Source: Phanerodontia chrysosporium
Lineage: Eukaryota > Basidiomycota > Agaricomycetes > Polyporales > Phanerochaetaceae
Length of the DNA: 64,000 bases
Assembly: GCA_001910725.1 (NCBI GenBank)
Contig: MJGA01000033.1
Coordinates: 186,001-250,000 of the forward strand
Direction: 5' to 3'
A program made the position numbers and the translations under genes. The notes beneath the pieces are model-generated. The model was not told where the DNA came from. It did not search any database and saw only the letters and a program-made list of their open reading frames with translations. Numbering within the stretch: the stretch's first letter is position 1; each line of letters starts with the position of its first letter. Below, piece by piece: positions 53,347 through 64,000 of this stretch.

Positions 53347-55713
53347 ATGCAGCGACCAAACGACCTCGACGACCAGATGGCACTCGACCCATATCCTGCG
53401 ACGCAGATCGACTCGCAGCAGGCTACACAGCTCTCTGAGCCCGCAAGCCAACGGCCGACGGAGACGCATCTCTGGGGTTACCTCGTGCCATGCAGCCCCC
53501 AGCAGCGCCGCATCGACTTCAGCAGAGACAAGCACACGTACAAGATTGGCCGCAACCGCGACCAGTTTATTGGCAACGACCACCTCCTCTCGGGCATGAA
53601 GATCAGTGAGTCTTTCTCCGCAGCCAGCGACCCGCGCGCGGTGTGGCGTCGTGCACCTGCTACGCGACTTCGGCCACGGACTGGCTGACGCGACGCACAG
53701 GCAACCAGCATTGCGAGATTCGATGGGATGGGCGCGACGACAAGAACTCGACGATCACTGTGTACGACAACTCGAGTAACGGCACCTTCGTACGTACCCC
53801 GCGTTCTGTTGCATGTGCGCTGCTGATCACGTCCGCTTTGAAGATCAACGGCGAGAAGATTGGCAAGGGTCGCTACGCAGTACTCAAAGAAGGCAACGAA
53901 ATCGCGTTTGGTACTCCCCAGCCCAACCCCGGTGCTGCAGATGACTATCGTGCGTCTACGCGCGCTTTTACTAGATGTTGAAACTCACGCGTCGTCTCAA
54001 GGTTTTATCTATCGCCACCTTGCGGCCGGGCCTCCTATCGAAGGCCTATACGCGCACTACGATATTACAGAAGAGCTGGGCAAGGGCTCGTTCGCGACTG
54101 TGATGAAGGCTATGTGCAAAGAGAACGGCCACTGGTATGCAGTGAAGATGATCCAGACTAAGAACTTGAAGCGGTCAATGACCAAGCAGCAGCCGAACGG
54201 CGACCGTGTCTCTGTTGACGCGTCCATAGCTTTGCACAAGGAGGTCCAGATACTGCAGAAGCTCCAGCACCCAAATATCTGCCAACTAAAGGAGGTCTTT
54301 TACGAACCCGATTACGTCCGTGAGTTTCTGGCCGGGCTATTGAGATGGCACAGTCGATTAACTTCCGCAGACATCGTTTTGGAGTGGATTGCCGGCGGCG
54401 ATCTATTAGAGTATATCATCAAACGGGGTGGCCTCTGTGAGTATCTGCTTATCATAATTCAGATTGGCGACTCAGTCACGTTTCCATAGCCGAGGACGAG
54501 ACACGGCACATAACATATCAACTGTGCGAGGCCTTGGCTGTAAGTGACTCTTCGTCGACCATTGGCATGGGCTTACCAGGGCGTAGTACATCCACAGTCA
54601 AGGCATTGCCCACCGCGACTTGAAGCCTGAGAACGTCCTACTCACGACAGATAACCCTCCAATAGTCAAGGTCGCGGATTTTGGCCTTGCTAAGGCTATA
54701 GACAGCCTGACGATGTTGCGCGTGCGTTTTCAACTTCAATTCGAGCATCAATGGGCAAAAGACTGATGGGACGCGGACGATAGACAATGTGCGGAACACC
54801 AAGTTACCTTGCTCCCGAGGTTGTCCAGCAAAATGGCAACGAGGGATACCAGCAGGTGGTCGACAGCTGGTCTGTCGGCGTCATCGTGTTTTCCATGTGG
54901 GTCTCCGAAGTCTCGTAGATCCACTTGTGCTGACCAGCGCTCAGGTTGACGAACGCGAGCCCATTCATCGAGCCGAGCTACACATCAGACGTTAAGACCA
55001 AAATTCTCGAGCGTACCGTCGACTGGAGTCTCCTGAACACATTCCAAGTCTCTCCTCTCGCACGAGACTTCATCCGGAGACTGCTTGAGCCCGATCCGGA
55101 GATGCGGCTCACATTGACCGACGCTCTGAGCCACGACTGGCTCGCACCGTACGCCGCGGAGATGCGCACGAAGCGCGAACAAACTGCGACGCCGCCTCTG
55201 TCGCCCGTCGCACAGCTGCCGCGCGACATCTCGATGGCGGATGCCGAGCAGGAGGACGAACCGCCGTCGTCGCAGACGAGCTCTCACTACGCCGTGCCGG
55301 GTGCGTTCCCGAGCGGGTCGCAGGACCCGACGCGCGCTCTGCAGCGCCGGCGCAAGGTGCTCGCTGAGGCGCGTGAGCGGGGGAACGAGCCACCGGTACC
55401 CGAGGAGATGCTCGCGCACGTCGCGGACGAGGAGAGCAGCGAGGGCGACACGCCCACACCTGTGGGTGCGCCACGCCGCGCGCTCAAGCGCAAGGCCGGC
55501 GACGAGTTTGACTCGTCGCTGAGCCCCATGCCCAAGGATGACGAGGGCGAGCCAGGACCCAGCTCGCGGAAGGGTCGGACGGCATCGAATGGGACGCCTG
55601 CGCGCAGGGGCCCGAAGGCCGGACGTGGGCGCGGTGGGAAGGCGGTTCAAACGAACGTTGAGGACGAGACGCGGGTGCGTCGGTCGAACCGCATTGGCCA
55701 GGTTCGTGCGTAA
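53347..55713 (+). CDS. CHK2: Chk2/Rad53/Cds1-type checkpoint kinase with FHA domain (634 aa)
   Basis: Nine exons (53347-53605, 53701-53789, 53844-53949, 54002-54319, 54371-54436, 54490-54539, 54587-54721, 54784-54896, 54945-55713) join in phase. The N-terminus has an SQ/TQ cluster ([18 protein letters not shown]), a target type for ATM/ATR-family kinases. The FHA domain has [21 protein letters not shown] and NSSNGTFINGEKIG. The kinase domain has the G-loop [50 protein letters not shown] and SVGVIVF. A long basic and acidic tail follows, with [10 protein letters not shown] and a Gly/Arg-rich end. It is expected to relay DNA damage or replication stress in the nucleus. TATAAAT at 53240 may be its promoter. 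Confidence 0.95.
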
Positions 55714-56045
55714 ACGGAGGCCATGTCTTGGCGGAATTATCGCTTTCCTTGCTTGACTACTGGGAGACTGCTTTCTTGAGTGTTTTCACGTGTGCGCTTT
55801 TGAGCTCGTTTTTGTGTTATTAATTACCAGTGTATTGTACTTGTAATGCACAACATTTGTTTCCATGCATTGTTCCTTGCGAGAGGTGAATAGCGGTAAT
55901 TCAAGGAGTCCGACCCGATAGCACTACGATACCAAGAGTTGAGAGGAGAGCAAGGATGTCAAGAAAACATGGATCCGCACAGCATATACAGAGCAAGAAA
56001 ATGATGGGTAAAAACAGAATGCGAGCTCTATAGACTTGATACCTT
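55714..56045. other. Intergenic; convergent gene ends
   Basis: Lies between the 3' ends of the kinase gene and the Zn2Cys6 gene. No ORF of interest. Confidence 0.4.
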
Positions 56046-57080
56046 CTACTTCGTCGGACCCCGTCTGATCCTAGATGGCATTGTAAATTGCGGGCGAGAG
56101 CGTTGCCCACGATATGTGACTTTGGGAATGACACAGTCCTTGGCCTCCCCTTTCTGAGGGAAGGCGCAGGCCCTAAGTAGTAAGAGAACACGTCAGCCAA
56201 TGTTAGATCACGTTATGCACAAACAATACTTACTCGCAGCTGTCCGCACCTGCAAGGCGTACGCAGCGCTTGTGGCGGGATCGGCACTCCAGGCATGCGA
56301 TGTCGATAGGCGGTCGCCGCGACGACGATGAGGACCCGGTGCTCGCATGCCTCGCACGCGTGTACTTGCCCTTGAGACTGGTTTTCGAGCCCTTCTGAGG
56401 GCTTCCCGCGGACACGTCGTCAGCCTCGGACCTAGAGTCGATGCGCCCGGGTGAAGCGCACAATAGCGGGATGTCGAAGCTGCCGAGCGGCGTAGGCGTT
56501 TGCGCTCGCTGGCTCGGGACGATAACTGGCGGGGGTGGGAGGGTAGGCGAAGCCGGCGTATGCATAGAGATGTCGAGGTTCGGGACCAAGGTATCTATGG
56601 CGTCGGGGATAGGACCAAAGGCGGTGTTGGATAGGAGGTACGGATCGTGGGGCATGTACTGTGAATCCGCAGGCGGTTCATATTGAGGAAGTGCCTGCGC
56701 GTACAGAGGCTCGAAGGAAAGTGGAGGCGTCTGCGCCGACGGTTCCGCGTACACGTCCCACCCTTGTGGCTCTTGTGGCAGCTGCGCTCCCTAGGAAGAC
56801 ATTCATGAGCGACGACCCTGTATGAAATCTGGTATAACACACCCATACACCGGTAGTGTCCCAGTCAGGCAGGTACGGCAGCTCAGCGAAGGGGCCTGAC
56901 TCGAGTGCCGCTTCGGTGTGCATATAGCCCGCGTCGACCGGCGGCCACGGGTCCTCTCCAGCGCCGACCCACTCGCTTCTCCACGCCCCGTCGCCCTGCG
57001 CCGAGCTGGAGAGGTATTACTGTGAGTTCAAAAGGAACATCACGGGAGACGGCGCACCTAAAGTCCAAGGCGAAGTTCAT
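56046..57080 (-). CDS. Zn(2)Cys(6) zinc-cluster protein with C-terminal cluster (289 aa)
   Basis: Four exons (57080-57058, 57005-56843, 56790-56234, 56172-56046) join in phase. The first is only 23 nt (MNFALDF). The long N-terminal part is acidic and rich in Pro, Tyr and Gln (LPYLPDWDTTGVW, FEPLYAQALPQYEPP), like an activation domain. A basic stretch follows, then the cluster ACLECRSRHKRC, DSCEAC and KDC. Spacing is C-x2-C-x6-C-x8-C-x2-C-x10-C, split by the last intron after DSCE. The tail is KVTYRGQRSRPQFTMPSR. Fungal zinc-cluster factors usually carry the cluster at the N-terminus; here it is near the end and no downstream regulatory domain is present. Probable DNA-binding regulator; targets unknown. 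Confidence 0.85.
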
Positions 57081-57586
57081 GGGAGGGCAGGCGAGTCGCG
57101 CTAGGAGGCCGTATTGAAGTCGCCGCTCCGTGGTTTAATAAAACGGTGAGGACGAACTCGGCGGCACTCCCGGACTTGATCTGCCGCTTCTCGCGGGGTC
57201 GTCTCACGTACATTGTGCTGCGGTGCCCTGAGGCTCCAGCATCGGGGAATAAAAGCTTGGGCGAGCCCGCCCCATGTGGCGTCCACGGGACACGGTTTAG
57301 CGTGGATGAGTGGTAGGCGGGCGCCGGGCGTCGTGACATCTGCCTCTCCCAGCGGAGACAGGGTTGCCGGCAGTGCGACGCGACCCTGGCGGGATGCGAG
57401 GATCAATAAGATCTGGATTCCTATTCGCACGCAAGTGACTCGCCGAAACCATCGACAGTCGCGATCTTGGAACGCAATCAGTACTGGCATGCCAAATATG
57501 TTTAGCTCATGCGCGGCGTCTTGGAAATGGAAGAAGCGCAGAGTACAGACCGGGGAAGATAATGCATATATTTATGTACAGAAGCT
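57081..57586. other. Intergenic; no gene recognised
   Basis: Promoter region of the Zn2Cys6 gene and 3' flank of the gene ending at 57587. A plus-strand ORF crosses it without recognisable motifs. Confidence 0.4.
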
Positions 57587-59198
57587 CTACACAACGTTGA
57601 AGACGAAGTCATCGTCTCCTGGAGCTTCCACGGATGCGAACAAACTTGTTGTAATGCTCTTGCTGGACCGTACGCGCTGGGCGATCGCCGTGTCGCGCGT
57701 GGCCGGAGCTTGCGCCCGCGACACGCCCGCGTTTGCGGTCTTTGTCCCGTGTTCTACGACCTTCCCCAAATCGGTGTGTGCTTCTCGTTTCGTGCTGTTT
57801 TCCCCTGTTCTTGGCCGGCTGGAGGCGAGCCGAGACGGCTGAGCGCGTCGTGTGGTAGTCTGTGTGTTTGCCGGCAGGGCTATAATATGCGAGTTGCTAA
57901 CGGAGCGGGTGACCGGACGTGTCCCCGTGGTGGATGCCGTGGTAGTGGACGATCTTGTCGTAGTTGTGGCCGCAGCAGCCGTACGTGAACGAGACGTGGA
58001 AGCGAGAGTGGGCGTAGGAGTGAGTGTTGAGCGGCTCCGTACTGAATTTTGAGATTCAGGGCGAGTATATCCCGCACCAGAACGCGATCCAGGCCGTGTA
58101 ATGCCTGCGGCGGAGGAAGCGCGAGAATGTGACGGCACAATAGGGCGTGTTAGAGTTTCTTGAGCGGCAGCAAATGGATCGTCGTCATCTACGATGTATC
58201 AGTATAGTGGGGAACGCAGACAAGGATGACTTACCGATGTCGTCTAGATCAAGGCTCGGGCGATCTAGCGCACCGCTGTCTAGAAGCAACTGTGGGACGT
58301 CGATACACAGCTCGATGTCTTGTGAATAGTACGCGTCCGCTGAGTCGTCTATCCTATCGCCGTGTGCGGCTCGAAGGAGAACACGACCAAAGGCCTTGTA
58401 ATCAGGCATGTCAAATGGCGGCTCCCATCGCTGTTCTGCAAACCCGTCTGTCCCTTCAGATCGCTAAGCAGTGTTTGTATCCTCAAGGGCACGTACCGGG
58501 GGCCTTCGGCGGCATGTACTCAATCTCGTCTTCCTCCAGCACAATGCCAGTATCCATCACCCTGCTTCCGTCTACTTCTACCTCTCCAAGATTATCATCT
58601 CCCTCCACGCCAAGCTCTAGGTCGCCATCGCTCACATCCCAGTAGTTGCCCTTCGTCGCGGGTGTCTTTAGCGCCTTGCTCGTCGCGCTCGGAAGGCGCA
58701 AGCTTGTCCGGCGCCGCGCAGCCGAAGGGAGTAGAAGACACTCGGGTGTCTGAGCAAGCATTCCCGGCGCACCGTCTTGCGTCTCCAGCAGCAGCTTCGC
58801 GGCCTGTGGCTTGGGCGTGCGCAGCTGCTGGGAGGGCGCATACTGCCGGTTTGGAAAGGGAGTCTTGTCTCCTAGCGGCCGTGCGCCATGCGTAAATGGA
58901 GTTGCAACTGTTTTCAGTTTGATAGCTGTCTGCGGGACTTTGTGTGCGTCTGTGAAATCGCAGCCGCGGTCAGCGGCCGTCAGAAGAGTGAGTGCGGACT
59001 TGACTGACGACTGAATGGTGTATGCAAGACGTTCTTTCCTTTTGACTTTACGGTCATCGAGCCATTGTATATTGCATTTTCGCGTAAACCAGCAGTGCGC
59101 TGCTTCAGGAGGGCCTTCGCTGGGGTGCGAGAGTAGGCAAAGCTCGTCGTTGCCACATCATCGTTGAGCGGGATTTGCATAGGTCGTGAGCTAAGCAT
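57587..59198 (-). CDS. Candidate securin (Pds1/Cut2-like) or related cell-cycle protein
   Basis: The exon reading KVPQTAIKLKTVATPFTHGA and RPLGDKTPFPNRQ continues (about 58970-58498) through RRTSLRLPSATS, a possible RxxL destruction box, to LEEDEIEYMPPKAPG. After an intron it continues PDYKAFGRVLLRAAHGDR, then ALDRPSLDLDDI. After a further intron (donor GTAAGT at about 58235) it ends in a Ser/Thr/Arg-rich tail with stop at 57587. The EIEYMPP motif after an acidic stretch resembles the conserved centre of fission-yeast Cut2 securin, as does the low-complexity, Lys-rich layout. The N-terminal exon is unresolved; candidate starts lie up to 59198. Securins inhibit separase until anaphase. The assignment rests on this motif only. 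Confidence 0.45.
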
Positions 59199-59673
59199 TA
59201 CGTGTCTTCGTCCTTGTCGTGTTGAAAATGAAAGGATGGGAAGGAGATATCGCGGTTGTGCACGTTGCGGGCAAGGTGGTGGTTGAGGACGAACCGTGCA
59301 TGTTTGTCACGTGGGCGGGTTCACAGATGGCGCATCATTGTGATGCGCATATTTCTATATGTGGATTATTCGGCTTTGGCAATGCGTCTAAGTGCAAGTT
59401 TGTTACTTCGGCGTCTGTCCCAGTAAGCGTACGTTTCTTACTCGATCTTGCCGCATTTCATTCTGGCTATTCACCCGAAAAGCACACAGCGCATTCAGTG
59501 GACGAGCTGTAACCGTGAAAGATCTTGCCTCACTGAAGCGGGGGCGTTTGAAGGCGAGGACGGTGCCGTCACGGGCATACACAGGCTGAGAAGGGTACGC
59601 CTAGTGCGGACGTGACGCGTCATGTATCCAACAATCTCTTTCCAAATAACATTTCTTCATATCACCCTGATTG
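59199..59673. other. Intergenic; no gene recognised
   Basis: A plus-strand ORF (ATG 59228, MKGWEGDIAVVHVAGKV, ending at 59512) is present but resembles nothing known and has no supporting structure. Confidence 0.35.
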
Positions 59674-61782
59674 TTACAAGCCGGACACAATTTCTGCCAC
59701 AGCGAGCAGCTGAGTAAAATTAGGCGACCCAAGACCGGAAACCTAAGCCCACATACCAGTGAGACGACATCACTCTACACAAACCACATGCCACGCACCG
59801 GATCCCAGCCCGCAACTGCGGGGAAACCAACCGTGCTACACCCCGGGTTTCTGCCCGTCTGGATATCGTTAAAGGTCGCGGCGGCGGCGCCATAAAGGAG
59901 GGGGTTGAGGAAACCAAGCGGGCCCCTCTTATTCTGTGCAAGGCGGTCGTTGATGAGTGCAATTATACTTGCGAAAATCGGGGATGATATTCCCGTGCCC
60001 GCGCCAGTCTGATTCTGCTGTTGGAGTACGAACTCGACATTCTGCCCAACTACCGCAACATCGGGAAAACCGCGCCCTGAGGTGTTAAACTTGCCCGCAT
60101 TCGTGTTTCCGAGCACGGAGAGAAAATGCGACACCGCGGGTATCTGGAAGCTCTGCAGAGGGAAGTAGTTGGAGAATCCTCCGGAAGTGAAGGTTGCGGC
60201 GGTCTCAGCAGCGCCCGTAGTGGCGTTGATCGCCGTAGAACCCACGGATGTAAGGCTAATAACGATTTAGTCAGCGACAATGCGAAGCATGCACAGAGTT
60301 CACGTACAACGGGCAACTCGACGGGAAGGTGGGCTGAAACGTAGTGCAGCGGACGGGCTGGCTGCCGCTGACACCCCCGTTTCCGGATGAGAATAGAACA
60401 GATATGCCCTTTGCACCGAGTGCTGCATAAACATTGCAAAGCGCACTTTGGGCGTTCAGTTGGGGCTAACCCAGTGTGGACAGATGATGTAAATGACCCA
60501 CCTGGCTACGTTGAAAGAGACGGTATTTTCGTTCATCCCATAGCTAATGCTGACAACACTTGGTGGACTCGCCAAATTATTCACGAAATTAGCCCAGTCC
60601 ATAAATCCAGCCACATTATCCGTGACTTTGGTACCACACGAGATGAATGTCGCAGGGACATTGGTGGCAAGGCCGACTGTGTACTGCATATTGCTGCCCT
60701 ACTAGTAGTTCTATCAGTGTAAATAGAGACAGCGTCATCGGCTGCCACACGCACGGCAGTACTGCTAGCACTGGTTGGGTTCTGATCGTTGGATCCCCCA
60801 TCCAGAGTGTCCAAACTAAAACCGGTTTGGGGCGGAATATCAGGGCGGAAAGCCTTGAGAAAAGTCTAGAAACGTCAGAATTAGTATCCGCATGAGAAGT
60901 CTTCGATTTACTGTGCGCACCGAGAGATCTGCTAAGTTGGCAAACTGGTTGATGAATCCCGCGATGCCAATCGTATTGGAGGCTACAACAGCTGGACTGG
61001 AGGGAATACCATACAGCGTTTGAAGACATGCGGGGGTGACATTCGTGAGGCAGCTCGCCTGGAGAGTACCATTCGCCGTTGATATGACCGAGCGTAAAAC
61101 TTCACTCTGCTGAAACTGGAGTTGGGGAGAACTATCGCCGGTGCTGAACCTGTGCGAACAGTCAGCTGAAGACGGGTAACACTAGGAGGATCATCCATAC
61201 GAAACACTGGGATGAACAAGCTGGATATGCTCCGACAGGTCCTCAGGCACGGAATACTCCGTGGTGACGAGGCTCTGGACACCGGTGTCCTGGTGCTCGA
61301 AGACGTGGAAGTCGGCATCGAACAGCTCGTTGGCTGTGCCAACAGTAGCCTCGAAGGCAAGCCAATCCCCGGCAGGAGATACGATCGTTGGGTTTATACC
61401 ATTCTCCTTCAGAAAGGAGATAACAGCATCCGAGGTCTCAGCTGTGGGCGCTGTGAAGGCCGCTACCTGGATCGTATGTCGTCAGCTCTGGTCGGTGCTG
61501 CTACGCACGCAACACACACACCTGATCTTGCGTCAGGAACCTCTGGTACCGTGCATTGCCTGGGGTGCTCACGGCCATGAGGGCATCTGTCAGACCCTCG
61601 GGATCCTGCTGGGTGAGCGCAATGCGCATGCTCAAGACCGTGTCAGGTGCGGCGCGACCCCGCTTGACAAAGCCAAACGGAACATCGCTACGGCTCTCGT
61701 GCACCTTCATAACCCGGCGACCAAGAGGGTCGCATAGCGCAGCGGAAAAGAGAGAGAGAACGATGAGACTCCTTGCCAGCAT
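59674..61782 (-). CDS. S53 (sedolisin/tripeptidyl-peptidase-like) protein B, catalytic Ser replaced by Gly
   Basis: Start at ATG 61782 with the same signal peptide as gene A; stop TAA at 59676-59674. The prodomain is VHESRSDVPFGFVKRGRAAP, SMRIALTQQDPEG and TPGNARYQRFLTQDQ. The catalytic-domain blocks are GIAGFINQFANLADL, FISCGTKVTDNVAGFMDWAN, GISVLFSSGNGGVSG, GFSNYFPLQSFQIPAVSHFL, GRGFPDVAVVGQNVE, GPLGFLNPLLYG and VSGLGSPNFTQLL. About seven introns fit and I see no frame disruption. In the Ser motif (family GTSxxxP) this copy has GAGTGISSP, with Gly in place of Ser. The family Glu in the GFI-x-QFAN block appears to be Asn, though I am less sure of that alignment. Probably a secreted pseudoprotease. 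Confidence 0.85.
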
Positions 61783-61849
61783 CCTGCAGGGCGGAGAAGG
61801 GAAGGGCACGAGAGGCGGTCCTACAGCCGCAGAAGCACGACGTCAGCAC

Positions 61850-61855
61850 TTTATA
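61850..61855 (-). promoter_or_regulatory. TATA box of S53 gene B
   Basis: TATAAA on the minus strand at the same distance from the start codon as in gene A. Confidence 0.5.
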
Positions 61856-62642
61856 AGATGCCACCGGGGGCTTTCGAGGGTGCATTTCGAGATGCCGAGA
61901 TACAAATGTCACCGAGATACGGTTTTCTGTACGCAGACGCAGATGAGTGCTTCAGCCTCGATGCCGAGCTGCAGAGATTAGTGGTCGTGTGCACATACCA
62001 TGCCACACCCCCGCAGATCGACACGCATGGTGCACATTCGCACACAATCTGTCATGCCAGGGGCTCACGTCCCTCCACAGAGCGATGGCTCCCAGGAACG
62101 AGTTCGAAGGTGGGAAGCGTACGTGTGGCGGCCCTCGGCCAGCGGATTATTTCTGTACACGCTGTCAAACATCGCAGAGAGAGGTTCGGTTGAGAAACTA
62201 TATGTGATTTCTGGTGGGATTGGGTTGAGCTCTGTTCCGCATTGACTAACCATGCCGGGGGAGAAAATCAAAGAAGCTGCCAATAGCAAGCGTCTAACAG
62301 TTACTGATAGATTGTAAGCTTCGACAGCTTACTTCGTGTTTCACAGAGCAGCTTACCAGAGCTCATAGTGAACCTTACGCAAAAGTATCACGACTGATAC
62401 TTGGGTATATGCAGCGAAGTGAATGATTTCCCAGTCTAATAAGATAGGTATACAAAGCAGATGTCGACAGCACAGATGAGTGGTGAGATGAGATGAGAGC
62501 AGTAGGTACTTTTACGATCGCATGCGGTTCTATGCATAAGTCATGAGGGCGCGGCGTGCCAGCGTAAGATAGTGGTGGTATAGGTCGTAGCCATGAGCAC
62601 CTTGAATGGGCTTCCAGAGTTTTGAGGAGTTTAAAGGTGAGT

Positions 62643-63874
62643 TTAGACGTAGTTCGAGAAGAACGGAATGAGCGACTGAGCGAGAGTGTACGAGAAGACG
62701 AGCTTGGGGCCGACGACGAGAATCTACGGGCACATTAGACTGAAAAAATACTTGAGGGCGCAAACGCAAGCATACCTTGGGGGTAAGACCCTTGAAAAGC
62801 GCAGTGGGACCCTCGTTCTTGATGAGCTCCTTAACCACGGTGAACCCGCTGACCTTGGTCTCGAAGTTGGCGTTTTGGATACGGGTCTTGATCGTGTCGA
62901 GCGGGGCAGCGACAGTAATGGATGCAACAGCACCAGCAATCGAGGCAACAAAGTTCTGACCCCAAGTCGCTTTGTGGTAGTCATCAAGGTGGAAGAGGTA
63001 GTCCTTCGTCAGAGCGGAGGCACCGAAGAGCTGTATCGGAGTCAGCAATCCGCAACGCCGGTCTGAGATGGCAGACGCACAGCAAAGCTTCCGGGTGCGT
63101 TACGGGCCATAGTCCATCCCCAACCGCGGTAGAGCGTCGTGCCCTCCTCGAGGAAGATGCGAACAACACCACGTCCGCGGAAGGCTTCGGGGTTCACCTG
63201 CCTCTTGATCTTGAGAGCGTCCAATGGCAGAAGGACCTACAGGGAAGCCAGTCATGAGCGAAATTCACGCTTGGCACGCAGTAGACACGACTTACAACTT
63301 CGCCGATACCGGTCATGCTTCAGGACGCGTGCGGTCAGCACATGTATAACATACAGCAACTTGTATAGACAAACCTGCCAGCAAGGGCCTGTGTCATAAG
63401 CTTGCCCTTGCGCTCACCGAACGTGTTCGTGAACTGAGTCTTGTAGTTCCGGGTGATGATGTCGTTGAACCACGGCTGGCCGCCATACTTGTAGATACGC
63501 TGAGTGACCTTGTAACCAGCAGCGTAGCCGAGGCCAGGGAACAAGGACAGGACGCGCTTGCCCAAGGGCGCAGTCGCGTGCTCTCGGAAGATGATAGTCG
63601 AGAGTGACGAGAAAGACACCTGCCGCAGGGGTACACAGTCAGGACCCCTCCGAAGCGTCTCGCGGGGCTCTCGCGCACCTTGGACTTGTTGCTCATCAGC
63701 CGCTTAGCAATGGTGTCAACCGGGTGGAAGACGACGAGCTCAGCGACACCTGCGATGCTTAATTAGCCTCACCCGACGTCGAAACTTGTGTGCAATGCAC
63801 GCACCCGACAATCCCGACCCGAGAACGCGGGCAGTGCCCGACTCTGCACCCTTGACGTTGAGCGTGGGAGACAT
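62643..63874 (-). CDS. GGC1: Mitochondrial GTP/GDP carrier (Ggc1/Yhm1-type)
   Basis: Start at ATG 63874 (MSPTLNVKGAESG); six exons with short introns; stop at 62645-62643. The three mitochondrial-carrier signatures are present: VAELVVFHPVDTIAKRLM, GIGEVVLLPLDALKIKRQ and SITVAAPLDTIKTRIQNANF. Each has P-x-D-x-[IL]-K-x-[RK]. Subfamily signatures of the yeast Ggc1/Yhm1 carrier are clear: LFPGLGYAAGYKVTQRIYKY, GGQPWFND, NPEAFRGRG, LYRGWGWTMARNAPGSFALF, GPTALFKGLTPK and GPKLVFSYTLAQSLIP. It exchanges GTP and GDP across the inner mitochondrial membrane and is linked to mitochondrial iron homeostasis in yeast. All parts appear intact. Confidence 0.95.
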
Positions 63875-64000
63875 GGCAGTCGGTCGCAAGTCTAGGAACG
63901 ACGAGAGGTCAAAGGACACGAGAGTTGGGAAGGAAGGAGCGTTGGCCGCGAGAGTGCAGGAGTCAGGCCTGCCGAAAGTTTGAGGAGGACCGAACCTCGT

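Larger units (their letters stand above)
59674..62332 (-). repeat. Right arm of the large inverted duplication
   Basis: Inverted counterpart of 45389-48144. The region 61520-62185 is nearly identical to 46310-45645, whereas the downstream coding part has diverged. It carries TGTAAGCT-TCGAC-AGCTTAC at the outer end (62313-62332). Confidence 0.75.

Overview
This window is nuclear DNA of a filamentous basidiomycete, most likely an Agaricomycete of the Polyporales type. Genes carry many 45-90 nt GT-AG introns, there are several divergent F-box/LRR-like genes, secreted S53 (sedolisin) relatives, and basidiomycete-style Ty3/gypsy, Helitron and DDE transposons. All calls come from reading the sequence; no database search was possible.

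Layout. (1) 1-12.7 kb is transposon debris, mostly on the minus strand: a frameshifted Ty3/gypsy Pol at the left edge, a broken unknown gene (2.3-5.4 kb), an uncertain plus-strand spliced gene (5.55-6.37 kb), decayed ORFs (6.5-7.5 kb), a large Gag-protease ORF (7.97-11.55 kb), and an array of hairpin repeats upstream of it. (2) 12.74-15.06 kb is an internally deleted Helitron copy. (3) 15.4-30.7 kb is mainly host DNA: three F-box proteins, a hypothetical acidic protein, glyoxalase I, an F-box-like gene and two FHA-domain genes. (4) About 31-45.4 kb is a second Helitron encoding an OB-fold-like protein, a short Cys/His protein and the Rep-helicase. Its Rep-helicase ORF is split by a 7,697 bp chromodomain Ty3/gypsy element (35385-43081) with 694 bp LTRs that look identical and an ATATG target duplication. 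(5) 45.4-62.3 kb is bounded by a large inverted duplication carrying two S53 genes. Inside lie a 4,500 bp TA-flanked DDE transposon with perfect 108 bp terminal inverted repeats, a Chk2/Rad53-type kinase, a C-terminal Zn2Cys6 protein and a securin candidate. (6) 62.6-63.9 kb is the mitochondrial GTP/GDP carrier GGC1.

The least expected items are the DDE transposon that also encodes an intact 758-residue second protein; the LTR element whose primer-binding site matches the predicted 5' end of its own transcript and which has an extra ORF ahead of Gag; and the two inverted S53 genes, both with Gly in place of the catalytic Ser. One of these S53 genes is also frameshifted, yet their 5' ends are nearly identical.
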